A program made the position numbers and the translations under genes. DNA of 64,000 bases from Marixanthomonas ophiurae (GTDB taxonomy: Bacteria; Bacteroidota; Bacteroidia; Flavobacteriales; Flavobacteriaceae). The stretch is taken from assembly GCF_003413745.1 (NCBI RefSeq), contig NZ_QVID01000001.1, positions 992,001 to 1,056,000 of the forward strand, given 5' to 3'. Position 1 is the first letter of the stretch, and each line of letters begins with the position of its first letter. Of the stretch, positions 36,118 through 42,860 are shown in pieces. The notes under the pieces are model-generated. The model was not told the origin of the DNA. It made no database searches and saw only the letters and a list, made by a program, of their open reading frames with translations.

Positions 36118-36522
36118 ATGAATACCGAAAAACTAATAAAAGAACTAACCTTTAAAGCCATGCGAAGTAGTGGCCCAGGTGGTCAACATGTAAATAAAAC
36201 GTCCAGTAAAGTTGAGGTGAGTTTTAGTATTGAAACATCACAAGCATTAAGTGATCAAGAAAAGCAGCGGATGCAACAAAAACTGCAAAATAAAATCTCT
36301 TCGGAAGGAATCCTGAGCCTTCAAAGCAGTGAAACTAGAAGCCAGCACCGCAACAAAGCAATCGTGATCGAGCGCTTGATTAATTTGCTGAAATACAGCT
36401 TGAAACCGGTTAAAAAAAGGAAGAAAACAAAAAAACCAAGAAAGGCAATCGAAAAACGGTTGAAGGCAAAAAAGAATACCGCCCTAAAAAAAGCCAACCG
36501 CAAACCTCCCAAAATTGACTAA
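36118..36522 (+). CDS. arfB: Alternative ribosome-rescue factor / peptidyl-tRNA hydrolase ArfB
   Basis: A 134-residue protein with the release-factor GGQ loop at 21-23 in RSSGPGGQHVNKTSSKVEV and a very basic C-terminal tail (KKRKKTKKPRK onward) that inserts into the empty mRNA channel in E. coli YaeJ/ArfB. It hydrolyses peptidyl-tRNA on ribosomes stalled without a stop codon. It starts 1 bp after the DUF4301 stop, so it is the last gene of the transporter operon; the functional link is unclear. Confidence 0.93.
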   Translation: MNTEKLIKELTFKAMRSSGPGGQHVNKTSSKVEVSFSIETSQALSDQEKQRMQQKLQNKISSEGILSLQSSETRSQHRNKAIVIERLINLLKYSLKPVKKRKKTKKPRKAIEKRLKAKKNTALKKANRKPPKID

Positions 36523-36536
36523 TTAAATACAGTTAA

Positions 36537-36574
36537 TGTGTATTTTTTACACAGCTGTACCTGTTTTCTATACA
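36537..36574. promoter_or_regulatory. Two dyads: candidate enhancer site for the first PepSY-like gene
   Basis: Dyad A (36537-36553) is the perfect palindrome TGTGTA-N5-TACACA. Dyad B (36556-36574) is TGTACC-N7-TATACA. Their centres are 20 bp apart. Dyad A ends 109 bp before the -24 element at 36663, a normal upstream activating position for a sigma-54 enhancer-binding protein. The same arrangement recurs before the next two genes. Confidence 0.6.
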
Positions 36575-36662
36575 GTTTTCCGCTTTTTTATAAAAAATCG
36601 AATACCATTTAAAATACTGAAAACAAGTATTTTAGACTGATATTTTATAAAAAATTATTATG

Positions 36663-36678
36663 TGGCACTACTTTTTCA
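36663..36678 (+). promoter_or_regulatory. Sigma-54-like -24/-12 promoter, first PepSY-like gene
   Basis: TGGCAC-TACTT-TTTCA fits the consensus TGGCAC-N5-TTGCW in every fixed position except the -12 G, which is T. It is repeated almost identically at 37312 and 38154. The start codon lies 55 bp downstream. Confidence 0.6.
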
Positions 36679-36732
36679 TTATACAATTTAAATAACAAAA
36701 AAAACAATAACAAACCTATAAACTTAAAAACT

Positions 36733-37062
36733 ATGAAAAAGTCAATATTAGCAATCGCAATCACGCTGGGATCCCTAACAGCAGTACAAGCACAAGACAA
36801 AGCAATCGCACAATCTTCTACCAATGAAGCAAAAGCGACTTTAAGTGCTCAAGCTCCAGCCCAAGATAACTTTAAGCAAATTAAAGCAACCGAATTACCA
36901 AAACCAGTATTGGAAGCCGTAGCCAAAGAATTTGAAGGTGCTACTGTATCTAAAGCTTACAAAAATGAACAAGGCGAATACAAACTGGTACTTGCAACAG
37001 CTGAGAAAGCAGAACAAACCGTTTATGCAAACAGTCAAGGTGAGTGGATTAAGAAGCAGTAA
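36733..37062 (+). CDS. Small exported PepSY-like protein, copy 1
   Basis: A 109-residue protein with a signal peptide ending in QAQ near residue 20. A variable Ala/Gln/Ser-rich stretch follows, then a ~65-residue domain: FKQIKATELPKPVLEAV, ATVSKAYKNEQGEYKLVLAT, TVYANSQGEW. This pattern (LP...V, pGA.v.KAYK, Y.l.l, vy.n..GeW) resembles the PepSY-like/BLIP-like fold of small periplasmic proteins; the function is unknown. Copies 2 and 3 follow directly, each with its own promoter and terminator. It contains no cysteine or catalytic motif. Confidence 0.8.
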   Translation: MKKSILAIAITLGSLTAVQAQDKAIAQSSTNEAKATLSAQAPAQDNFKQIKATELPKPVLEAVAKEFEGATVSKAYKNEQGEYKLVLATAEKAEQTVYANSQGEWIKKQ

Positions 37063-37089
37063 GCTGCAGTAGTTAGATTCAATACTTCT

Positions 37090-37119
37090 GAGGATGTCCA
37101 ATAGGGCATCCTCTTTTTT
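37090..37119 (+). terminator. Terminator of PepSY-like copy 1
   Basis: The 10-bp stem GAGGATGTCC / GGGCATCCTC (one G-T pair), loop AATA, is followed by six T residues. It is related in sequence to the terminators of copies 2 and 3. Confidence 0.88.
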
Positions 37120-37184
37120 ATGCTTTTTCCAGATAATAAGTAGAAGGTTGGCTTTTACAGAATAGATTCTCAATAAACGCTTTT

Positions 37185-37221
37185 TGTGGGAATATTACAC
37201 AATTGTGTAGATGTTTACACA
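37185..37221. promoter_or_regulatory. Two dyads: candidate enhancer site for the second PepSY-like gene
   Basis: Dyad A (37185-37201) is TGTGGG-N5-TACACA and dyad B (37204-37221) is TGTGTA-N6-TACACA, with centres about 20 bp apart. Dyad A ends 110 bp before the -24 element at 37312. Additional overlapping symmetry is present (TACACAATTGTGTA at 37196-37209 and ACACA-N5-TGTGT at 37217-37231). The preceding AAACGCTTTTTGTG is shared with copy 3. Confidence 0.6.
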
Positions 37222-37311
37222 CTTTATGTGTTGAATTAAAAAACAAGTAAAATCTTGTTATCCTAATGATAACAGTACTTTTAAAGGGTTTTAGGTGAGG
37301 TTTTCATTTAA

Positions 37312-37327
37312 TGGCACTACTTTTTCA
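37312..37327 (+). promoter_or_regulatory. Sigma-54-like -24/-12 promoter, second PepSY-like gene
   Basis: TGGCAC-TACTT-TTTCA, identical over 16 bases to the copy 1 element, with the start codon 52 bp downstream. Confidence 0.6.
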
Positions 37328-37378
37328 CTATATAGAATAGAATTAGAAATAATAATAACAACATAAAATTTTAAAACT

Positions 37379-37744
37379 ATGAAAAAGTTAATTTTTGCAA
37401 CCGCACTAGCAATAGGATCATTAACCGCAGTAAATGCACAACAAGATGCCGCAATAGCACAAGCATCGACTGACGAAGCAACGATTACAAAAGCTGTCGA
37501 TACTCAAGAAACCGTTGCACAAGACTTTAAAGAAATTAAAGCGACTGAATTACCAAAACCAGTATTAGAAGCAGTAGCAAGTGATTTTAAAGGCGCTACC
37601 GTATCTAAAGCATATAAAAATGCTAAAGGAGAATATAAAGTTGTTATTGCAACAGCAGATAAAAAACAAAAAACAGTATATGCAAGTGCTGACGGTGAGT
37701 GGATGAAGAAAAAAATGAAAATGAACAAAAAAAGTAGACAATAA
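37379..37744 (+). CDS. Small exported PepSY-like protein, copy 2
   Basis: A 121-residue paralogue of copy 1. The signal peptide reads MKKLIFATALAIGSLTAVNAQ. The core domain is nearly identical to copy 1 (IKATELPKPVLEAV, GATVSKAYKNAKGEYKVVIA, KTVYASADGEW). It differs in a longer linker and an extra basic tail, KKKMKMNKKSRQ, which could bind an acidic partner or envelope polymer. Like its sisters it is a single-gene transcription unit. The function is unknown. Confidence 0.8.
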   Translation: MKKLIFATALAIGSLTAVNAQQDAAIAQASTDEATITKAVDTQETVAQDFKEIKATELPKPVLEAVASDFKGATVSKAYKNAKGEYKVVIATADKKQKTVYASADGEWMKKKMKMNKKSRQ

Positions 37745-37773
37745 TTTGAATTAGCCACATTCAATACTTTTAA

Positions 37774-37802
37774 GGGGTGTCCAAACGGACATCCCTTTTT
37801 TT
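37774..37802 (+). terminator. Terminator of PepSY-like copy 2
   Basis: GGGGTGTCC / GGACATCCC stem with one G-T pair, loop AAAC, then seven T residues. The next 220 bp (37803-38025) are AT-rich, and I see no gene or motif there. Confidence 0.88.
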
Positions 37803-38025
37803 ATGCGCGGTTTTTAAAAAGTAATACTATACGTTCTGAAGTTTGCATCTTTTGTGAAGTGTTTCGATTTGCTTCAACGTTTATATTGAGCAAGGTTATG
37901 TGATTTTTAAAAAGACTTGGCTGTTTTTGTCTAGAATAAAAAGTGTTTTAATAAAAAATAGTTTCGAGTCTACAACTTTCACCTCTTCAAATAAATTAAT
38001 TTCTCTTTTATGATTAAACGCTTTT

Positions 38026-38063
38026 TGTGTGAAAATTATACAGGTGTTTAGTGATTTTACACA
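38026..38063. promoter_or_regulatory. Two dyads: candidate enhancer site for the third PepSY-like gene
   Basis: Dyad A (38026-38042) is TGTGTG-N5-TATACA and dyad B (38045-38063) is TGTTTA-N7-TACACA, with centres 20 bp apart. Dyad A ends 111 bp before the -24 element at 38154. Spacing and order match the sites before copies 1 and 2. Confidence 0.6.
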
Positions 38064-38153
38064 GCTTTAAAATAGCTGTAAAATAAGTAGAATAGTTGTT
38101 GTTTTAGTATTGATAGGGGCTTTGGTTAAGTTAAATCTTCTTCGTAATCTTCG

Positions 38154-38169
38154 TGGCATTACTTTTTCA
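38154..38169 (+). promoter_or_regulatory. Sigma-54-like -24/-12 promoter, third PepSY-like gene
   Basis: TGGCAT-TACTT-TTTCA differs from copies 1 and 2 by one base. The start codon chosen at 38221 lies 51 bp downstream, which supports that start over the upstream in-frame ATG at 38110, since 38110 would precede the promoter. Confidence 0.6.
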
Positions 38170-38220
38170 CTATACAGAACAGATTTAGAAAACGAAATAA
38201 TAATTATAAAATTTAAAATT

Positions 38221-38556
38221 ATGAAAAAGTCAATTTTAGCAATCGCAATCGCAATCGCATTAGGATCATTAACCGCTGTAAACGCACAAGATGGAGCAAT
38301 TGCTCAAGCATCAAGTGATCAAGCAACATTAGCTCAAAAAGCACAGGCTTCAGAAGCGCAAGGATTTACTGAGGTTAAAGCTTCAGAATTACCAAAAGCA
38401 ATTTTAGAAGCTGTATCTACAAAGTATGATGGAGCAACTGTATCTAAAGCATATAAAAATGCTAAAGATCAATATAAATTAATGCTTGCAACAGCTGACA
38501 GTAAAGAGAAAACTGTTTATGTAAATAGTGAAGGACAGTGGTTACAGACTAAGTAA
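38221..38556 (+). CDS. Small exported PepSY-like protein, copy 3
   Basis: A 111-residue paralogue of copies 1 and 2, with signal peptide MKKSILAIAIAIALGSLTAV. The core domain is more divergent (VKASELPKAILEAV, ATVSKAYKNAKDQYKLMLA, KTVYVNSEGQW). The signal peptide contains a small in-phase repeat (AIAIAI), a possible sign of replication slippage. I start at 38221 because this aligns with the sister proteins. An upstream ATG at 38110 would give an implausible N-terminus and lies ahead of the promoter. The last of the triplet lies 117 bp before the regulator gene. Confidence 0.8.
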   Translation: MKKSILAIAIAIALGSLTAVNAQDGAIAQASSDQATLAQKAQASEAQGFTEVKASELPKAILEAVSTKYDGATVSKAYKNAKDQYKLMLATADSKEKTVYVNSEGQWLQTK

Positions 38557-38583
38557 TTTCACTTGATTATATTCGATATATTT

Positions 38584-38612
38584 GGGATGTCCTTCGGGGC
38601 ATCCCTTTTTTT
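38584..38612 (+). terminator. Terminator of PepSY-like copy 3
   Basis: GGGATGTCC / GGGCATCCC stem (one G-T pair) with the stable tetraloop TTCG, then seven T residues. It separates the target genes from the regulator gene. Confidence 0.9.
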
Positions 38613-38647
38613 ATGAAAACTTTAAAAGTTTGCTCCTACCATAGCTG

Positions 38648-38655
38648 TATTTTTG
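38648..38655 (+). promoter_or_regulatory. Bacteroidetes-type -7 element for the sigma-54 activator gene
   Basis: TATTTTTG fits TAnnTTTG; a TTTG at 38629-38632 is a possible -33 element (spacer 15, slightly short). It suggests vegetative expression of the regulator. Perfect inverted arms TTTTGTGTG (38651-38659) and CACACAAAA (38678-38686) surround the start codon. Confidence 0.4.
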
Positions 38656-38673
38656 TGTGGAGACAAAATTAGC

Positions 38674-40080
38674 ATGACACACAAAATTCTTATTGTTGAA
38701 GACGATATCGCTTTCGGAAAAATGCTGGCCACATTTTTAGAGCGTAAAAATTTTTCGGTGACCACAACCAGTACCGGTACAGACGGTAAAGAACACCTTA
38801 AGAAAGAAACGTTCGACTTACTGATTACCGATTTAAAACTACCCGACACCAACGGAATGGCACTGTTGGAGCACGTAAAAGAAACCTACTCCAATACCCG
38901 CGTTATCCTTATGACAGGTTATGCTGAAGTAAACACAGCGGTCGAAGCCATTAAAAAAGGAGCCTTGGATTATATTTCAAAACCTTTCCGTCCAGAAGAA
39001 TTGTTAATGATTATAGAACAAGCTTCTGAAAGTCTTGAAAAGCCTGTTACAGAACATTCAAAGAAATCTTCAAGCCAACAGAAACCTGCCTCCTCCTCAA
39101 GCACAGAACCAAAAGCGGTACAAAAAGAAGAATCGAAACCGAAACCATCGGAAAGCAATTTCGTTACCGGAATTAGTGAATCTTCAAAAAAATTCAATCA
39201 GTATTTAAAGTTGGTAGGTCCTACCGATATGTGTGTACTTATACAAGGCGAAAGCGGTACTGGAAAGGAAGTAGCGGCAAATGCCATTCACAAATTTAGT
39301 AATCGAAGTAATAGACCATTTGTAGCCGTAGATTGTGGTGCTATTCCCAAGGAAATTGCTTCTAGTGAGTTTTTTGGTCATGTAAAAGGAAGTTTTACGG
39401 GTGCTGTAAACGATAAAAAAGGTCATTTTGAAGCAGCAGATACCGGAACGTTATTTTTAGATGAAGTAGGAAACCTCTCCTACGAAAATCAAGTGCAATT
39501 GCTCCGTGCCTTGCAAGAAAGGAAAATAAAGCCAGTTGGGAGTAATACAGAGATACACGTAGATGTACGGATTATTTCCGCTACTAATGAAGATTTAACC
39601 AAAGCAGTTGAAGAAGGAAGGTTTCGGGAAGATTTATATCATCGTTTAAATGAATTTTCAATTCACATCCCTTCGTTGCGTGAACGTAGTGAAGATTTAT
39701 TTTTATTTACCGAATTTTTCTTAGAACAAGCCAACCAATCATTAAATAAAAATGTGATGGGTCTTTCTAAAGAGGTAGAAGCAGCCTTTAAACAATACGC
39801 TTGGCCAGGAAATCTTCGCGAGTTGAAAAATATTATAAAAAGGTCTGTATTGTTAACACCTGGCGAACAAATACCGCTAGATGTAATCCCGCGGGAAGTG
39901 GTGACAGCTAAAGAAACAGAAACAAAAACAACTGATTTTTCAAAAGAAAGTAATGAAAAACAATTGATTTTGAATGCTTTAAAAGAAACAGAAAATAACA
40001 AATCGCGTGCTGCCAAGCTATTAAACATCACCCGGAAAACCCTCTATAATAAATTAGAACAGTACGATATTGAGCTTTAG
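38674..40080 (+). CDS. Sigma-54-dependent response regulator (NtrC family enhancer-binding protein)
   Basis: A 468-residue activator. The receiver domain (1-120) has phosphoacceptor D53 and K103. A Ser/Pro/Lys-rich linker follows (about 125-162). The AAA+ domain (about 163-400) has Walker A GESGTGK at 192-198, the sigma-54 loop GSFTGA at 239-244 (usually GAFTGA), and Walker B TLFLDE at 259-264. The last 40 residues form a Fis-type helix-turn-helix (NNKSRAAKLLNITRKTLYNKL). The start MTHKILIVEDD is preferred to an ATG 21 bp upstream. It sits behind three sigma-54-like promoters and converges on a hybrid kinase, its likely partner. Confidence 0.95.
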   Translation: MTHKILIVEDDIAFGKMLATFLERKNFSVTTTSTGTDGKEHLKKETFDLLITDLKLPDTNGMALLEHVKETYSNTRVILMTGYAEVNTAVEAIKKGALDYISKPFRPEELLMIIEQASESLEKPVTEHSKKSSSQQKPASSSSTEPKAVQKEESKPKPSESNFVTGISESSKKFNQYLKLVGPTDMCVLIQGESGTGKEVAANAIHKFSNRSNRPFVAVDCGAIPKEIASSEFFGHVKGSFTGAVNDKKGHFEAADTGTLFLDEVGNLSYENQVQLLRALQERKIKPVGSNTEIHVDVRIISATNEDLTKAVEEGRFREDLYHRLNEFSIHIPSLRERSEDLFLFTEFFLEQANQSLNKNVMGLSKEVEAAFKQYAWPGNLRELKNIIKRSVLLTPGEQIPLDVIPREVVTAKETETKTTDFSKESNEKQLILNALKETENNKSRAAKLLNITRKTLYNKLEQYDIEL

Positions 40081-42554
40081 TGGTCTTGTTGCAAAGCAGT
40101 AAGCAATTTATTTATTTCAACCTTTAAATCCTCAAAAAGGAAGGGAAGCTCTTTATTTCCCTCTTCTGAAATAACTTCTAAAGTTTCCAAGAGTGGAATT
40201 ACTTTTTTGGCACTAATCTGTCGGCACATGGTCAACATTCTATGTACGGTTTGGCCCACATTTTCTAATTTTTCTCTTTCTACAAACCGCTCCAATTCAG
40301 CTATATCTTTTTTAGTTTGGGTATAAAAAACCTGCAAGACATCATCTAAGGCTTCATCAGTATCTAGAAACGATCGTAATAGGGACAAATCATATAACTC
40401 ACTCTTTTCGTGTCTAACAGTCTGGATGGATTTGTCTTTAAGTGCATCTTCTGAAGGATATGTTTTAATTTTTTTGGATGAATTTGAAACGAAAGAAGGG
40501 AGCACTTTCTCTAAAACCAGTGCTAAGTTTTTTTTGGTAAACGGTTTTTGTAATACTTCAGAGAAACCTTTGTCCAGATAATTTTGTCGGGAGTGTTCTC
40601 GGCTTCCAGTCATCGCAATTATAGGCTGGTTGCTATAATTTTTTATGGCTCCATTTTTTAAGTGTTTTAAAATTTCAAAACCACTAGTTGTTGGCATTTG
40701 TATATCAGTCAATACAAAATCAAAATAGATTTCTTTAGCTTTTTCAAAAGCAGAGAATTTTTCGAAATCATGTACTTCAATGTTCATTTGCCCAAATAAT
40801 TCAGAAAGCATAGTTCGCATTGCGGGATCATCATCAAAAACAACCGCTTTCAATCCTTTAAAGACTGTTTCAGGTTTTTTTGTAAGTTTCCGAACTGCCC
40901 GATCAGATTTTTTTAAAGGAATTTTTAATGTAAACGTACTCCCTTTGTTGGGTTCGCTTTTCACTTTAAGGCTCCCGTCAAGCAGACTAGCTAACTTCTT
41001 TGAAATGGCCAATCCAAGTCCATAACCCCCAAATTTTTTACCCGTATCGGCTTCAGCTTGGGTAAATTCTTTAAAAATGAGTTGTTGTTTTTCTTCTGAA
41101 ATACCAATCCCTGTATCGATTACATCGATTTTAACTCTAACTGATTTTTTTCTGGCTTTTTGTAAAGTGGCTTTTAGTTCAATGCTTCCGGTTTCAGTAA
41201 ATTTAAAAGCGTTCCCAACCAGATTATTTAGAATTTGTTGCATTCGCAATGGATCGCTTTCAAAGACTTTTTCTTGTAATTCAGGAGCTATGGTAACCAA
41301 AAGTTCCACTTTCTTTTCTGAATACATATCCCGATACGTTTCTGTTGTTTGCTGCAATAGATTTTCCAACGAAAATGGTACCGACTCCATTTTTAATTTT
41401 CCTGCTTCTAATTTTGAAAAATCAAGCAAATCATTCACTAATTTCGAAACGTATTCAGATCCTGAATGAATTTGGTTTACATAGTGATGTTGTTTTTCTG
41501 AAAGCGGCGTGTTTTCCATCAAGCCAGTGTAACCCACAATGGTGTTTAAAGGGGTTTTAAGGTCGTGGCTAACGGTAGCTATTAATTGTTCCCGACTTTT
41601 AAGTAAGTCTTCAGCATATTTTTTTGATTTTTCAAGCGATTGTTTAAAACGTTCGGCTCTAAAAAAGTCACTTAAAATAAAATAGGTAAACAATAAAATT
41701 ACTACGAATCCAACCACGGCTGCACCTTGTAAAATAGTGACCGTTCGTGCTACCGAAGCTTCTCTTTTGGTTTTTTCTAGGTTGTTTAGTTTTGTGTTTT
41801 CTGCTTCAAAATTGGTAATGAGGAGTCGTAGCTGAGAAGATAAGGTTAGATCACTTCTAATTAACTCATTTTCTTTTTGTTGAAGCGAGCGCTGGGCTCT
41901 CGAATTTTCACGTTTAGCTTCAGCAACAAGATAACGGGATTGTGCCAACATAGAATCGACCATACGGGCCTGTACTTGGGTGGTATCTACCTCGTTGTTC
42001 TGGTTTATTATATCAATGTAAGAGTTCCAAAACGAACGTTCTTTTGGAGTAAGGGCAGCAGGATTTTCAACAAACGTTTCCAAGGTGAGTTTGCCCATGG
42101 AGTTATCCAGCTTTTTGAACTCATTTAAAATATCGTCTAAAGAAGTGTCTTTACTATTGGTGATTTTTAAAATGCGGAGTTGCTCTATATTTTTTTTCTT
42201 TTCGGTAAGCAGTTCACGCACGCTGTCCAGTTGTCTTTTCTGGCTTTCATCATTGGTGAGTAACTTTATGGTTTCTACCTTTTCAAAGAGCGAGTCACTT
42301 AATGTTATGTATTTTTTGTAATCTTCCTCTTTTTGGGTTAGCAGTGCCAAACGTGAAAAACTATCGGCTTCATAAACCAGATTAACTAGTGATCCTGTAG
42401 CAAAAAACTTTTTTTCCTCGGTTTTTTCGGTAGGATTAATAACATAGTTTTTAAATTCAGAATAGATAAAGTATCCTACTACAACAGCCAATGCTCCTAA
42501 AACCAGATAGCTTAGGATGATTTTAAAGGTAAACCTGTTTTTGGTTTTTGGCAT
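40077..42554 (-). CDS. Hybrid sensor histidine kinase with receiver and Hpt domains
   Basis: An 825-residue inner-membrane kinase. TM1 lies at about 11-31, then a periplasmic helical sensor (about 35-265, coiled-coil-rich), and TM2 at about 271-294. The HisKA domain has phosphoacceptor H330 in ATVSHDLKTPLN, followed by HATPase_c (NNLVGNAFKFTETG, DTGIGI, GYGLGLAIS). The receiver has D617 in LTDIQMP. The C-terminal Hpt domain has H771 in GQTVHRMLT. The order H330-D617-H771 gives a complete phosphorelay whose last step needs an external receiver, most likely the sigma-54 activator next door. The stop codons of the two genes overlap (40077-40080). Confidence 0.94.
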   Translation of the reverse strand: MPKTKNRFTFKIILSYLVLGALAVVVGYFIYSEFKNYVINPTEKTEEKKFFATGSLVNLVYEADSFSRLALLTQKEEDYKKYITLSDSLFEKVETIKLLTNDESQKRQLDSVRELLTEKKKNIEQLRILKITNSKDTSLDDILNEFKKLDNSMGKLTLETFVENPAALTPKERSFWNSYIDIINQNNEVDTTQVQARMVDSMLAQSRYLVAEAKRENSRAQRSLQQKENELIRSDLTLSSQLRLLITNFEAENTKLNNLEKTKREASVARTVTILQGAAVVGFVVILLFTYFILSDFFRAERFKQSLEKSKKYAEDLLKSREQLIATVSHDLKTPLNTIVGYTGLMENTPLSEKQHHYVNQIHSGSEYVSKLVNDLLDFSKLEAGKLKMESVPFSLENLLQQTTETYRDMYSEKKVELLVTIAPELQEKVFESDPLRMQQILNNLVGNAFKFTETGSIELKATLQKARKKSVRVKIDVIDTGIGISEEKQQLIFKEFTQAEADTGKKFGGYGLGLAISKKLASLLDGSLKVKSEPNKGSTFTLKIPLKKSDRAVRKLTKKPETVFKGLKAVVFDDDPAMRTMLSELFGQMNIEVHDFEKFSAFEKAKEIYFDFVLTDIQMPTTSGFEILKHLKNGAIKNYSNQPIIAMTGSREHSRQNYLDKGFSEVLQKPFTKKNLALVLEKVLPSFVSNSSKKIKTYPSEDALKDKSIQTVRHEKSELYDLSLLRSFLDTDEALDDVLQVFYTQTKKDIAELERFVEREKLENVGQTVHRMLTMCRQISAKKVIPLLETLEVISEEGNKELPFLFEDLKVEINKLLTALQQDH

Positions 42555-42663
42555 GGTTCAAAAATACATACAATGTAAACGACAGCATATTAATGATATG
42601 ATAAAAAAGTACGATTACGCTTTTACAATCTTAAAGTCTTGATTACTTTTGCCGCACATCTCA

Positions 42664-42751
42664 AAGGGGTGCCTATTTTAATTTGTTTTTTAAATTATTA
42701 GAAGCTGAGATGATACCCATAGAACCTAGAACAGGTAATGCTGTTTAGGAA
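42664..42751 (+). promoter_or_regulatory. TPP riboswitch (THI element)
   Basis: The conserved blocks of the thiamine pyrophosphate aptamer appear in order: GGGGTGCC (42666-42673), GCTGAGATGATACCC (42704-42718), GAACCT (42722-42727) and ACAGGTAATGCTGTTTAGGA (42731-42750). A variable AT-rich P3 arm separates the first two blocks. It lies 110 bp before the TonB receptor start and is followed by a terminator-like hairpin. TPP binding should switch the receptor off. Confidence 0.92.
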
Positions 42752-42772
42752 AAGAACAACAAGCAGTTGTAG

Positions 42773-42802
42773 CCAGTAAAAATCATTTTTACTGGAATTT
42801 TT
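42773..42802 (+). terminator. Riboswitch expression-platform terminator
   Basis: The perfect stem CCAGTAAAAAT / ATTTTTACTGG with a single-base loop core is followed by AATTTTT. It lies 22 bp past the TPP aptamer and 58 bp before the start codon, consistent with termination when TPP is bound. I did not resolve the alternative antiterminator pairing. Confidence 0.65.
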
Positions 42803-42860
42803 AAACCTTTTATTAACCGAGAATAATGGCCCCTTTTATTCGTAATTAAATTTTTTACGA

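Noticed and set aside
36541-36660. A small gene in the gap after arfB
   Set aside because: No frame of useful length; the DNA is better explained by the dyads and promoter.
38110-38220. Upstream extension of the third PepSY-like protein
   Set aside because: The extra 37 residues would be read through the -24/-12 element, and the sister proteins start at the equivalent of 38221.
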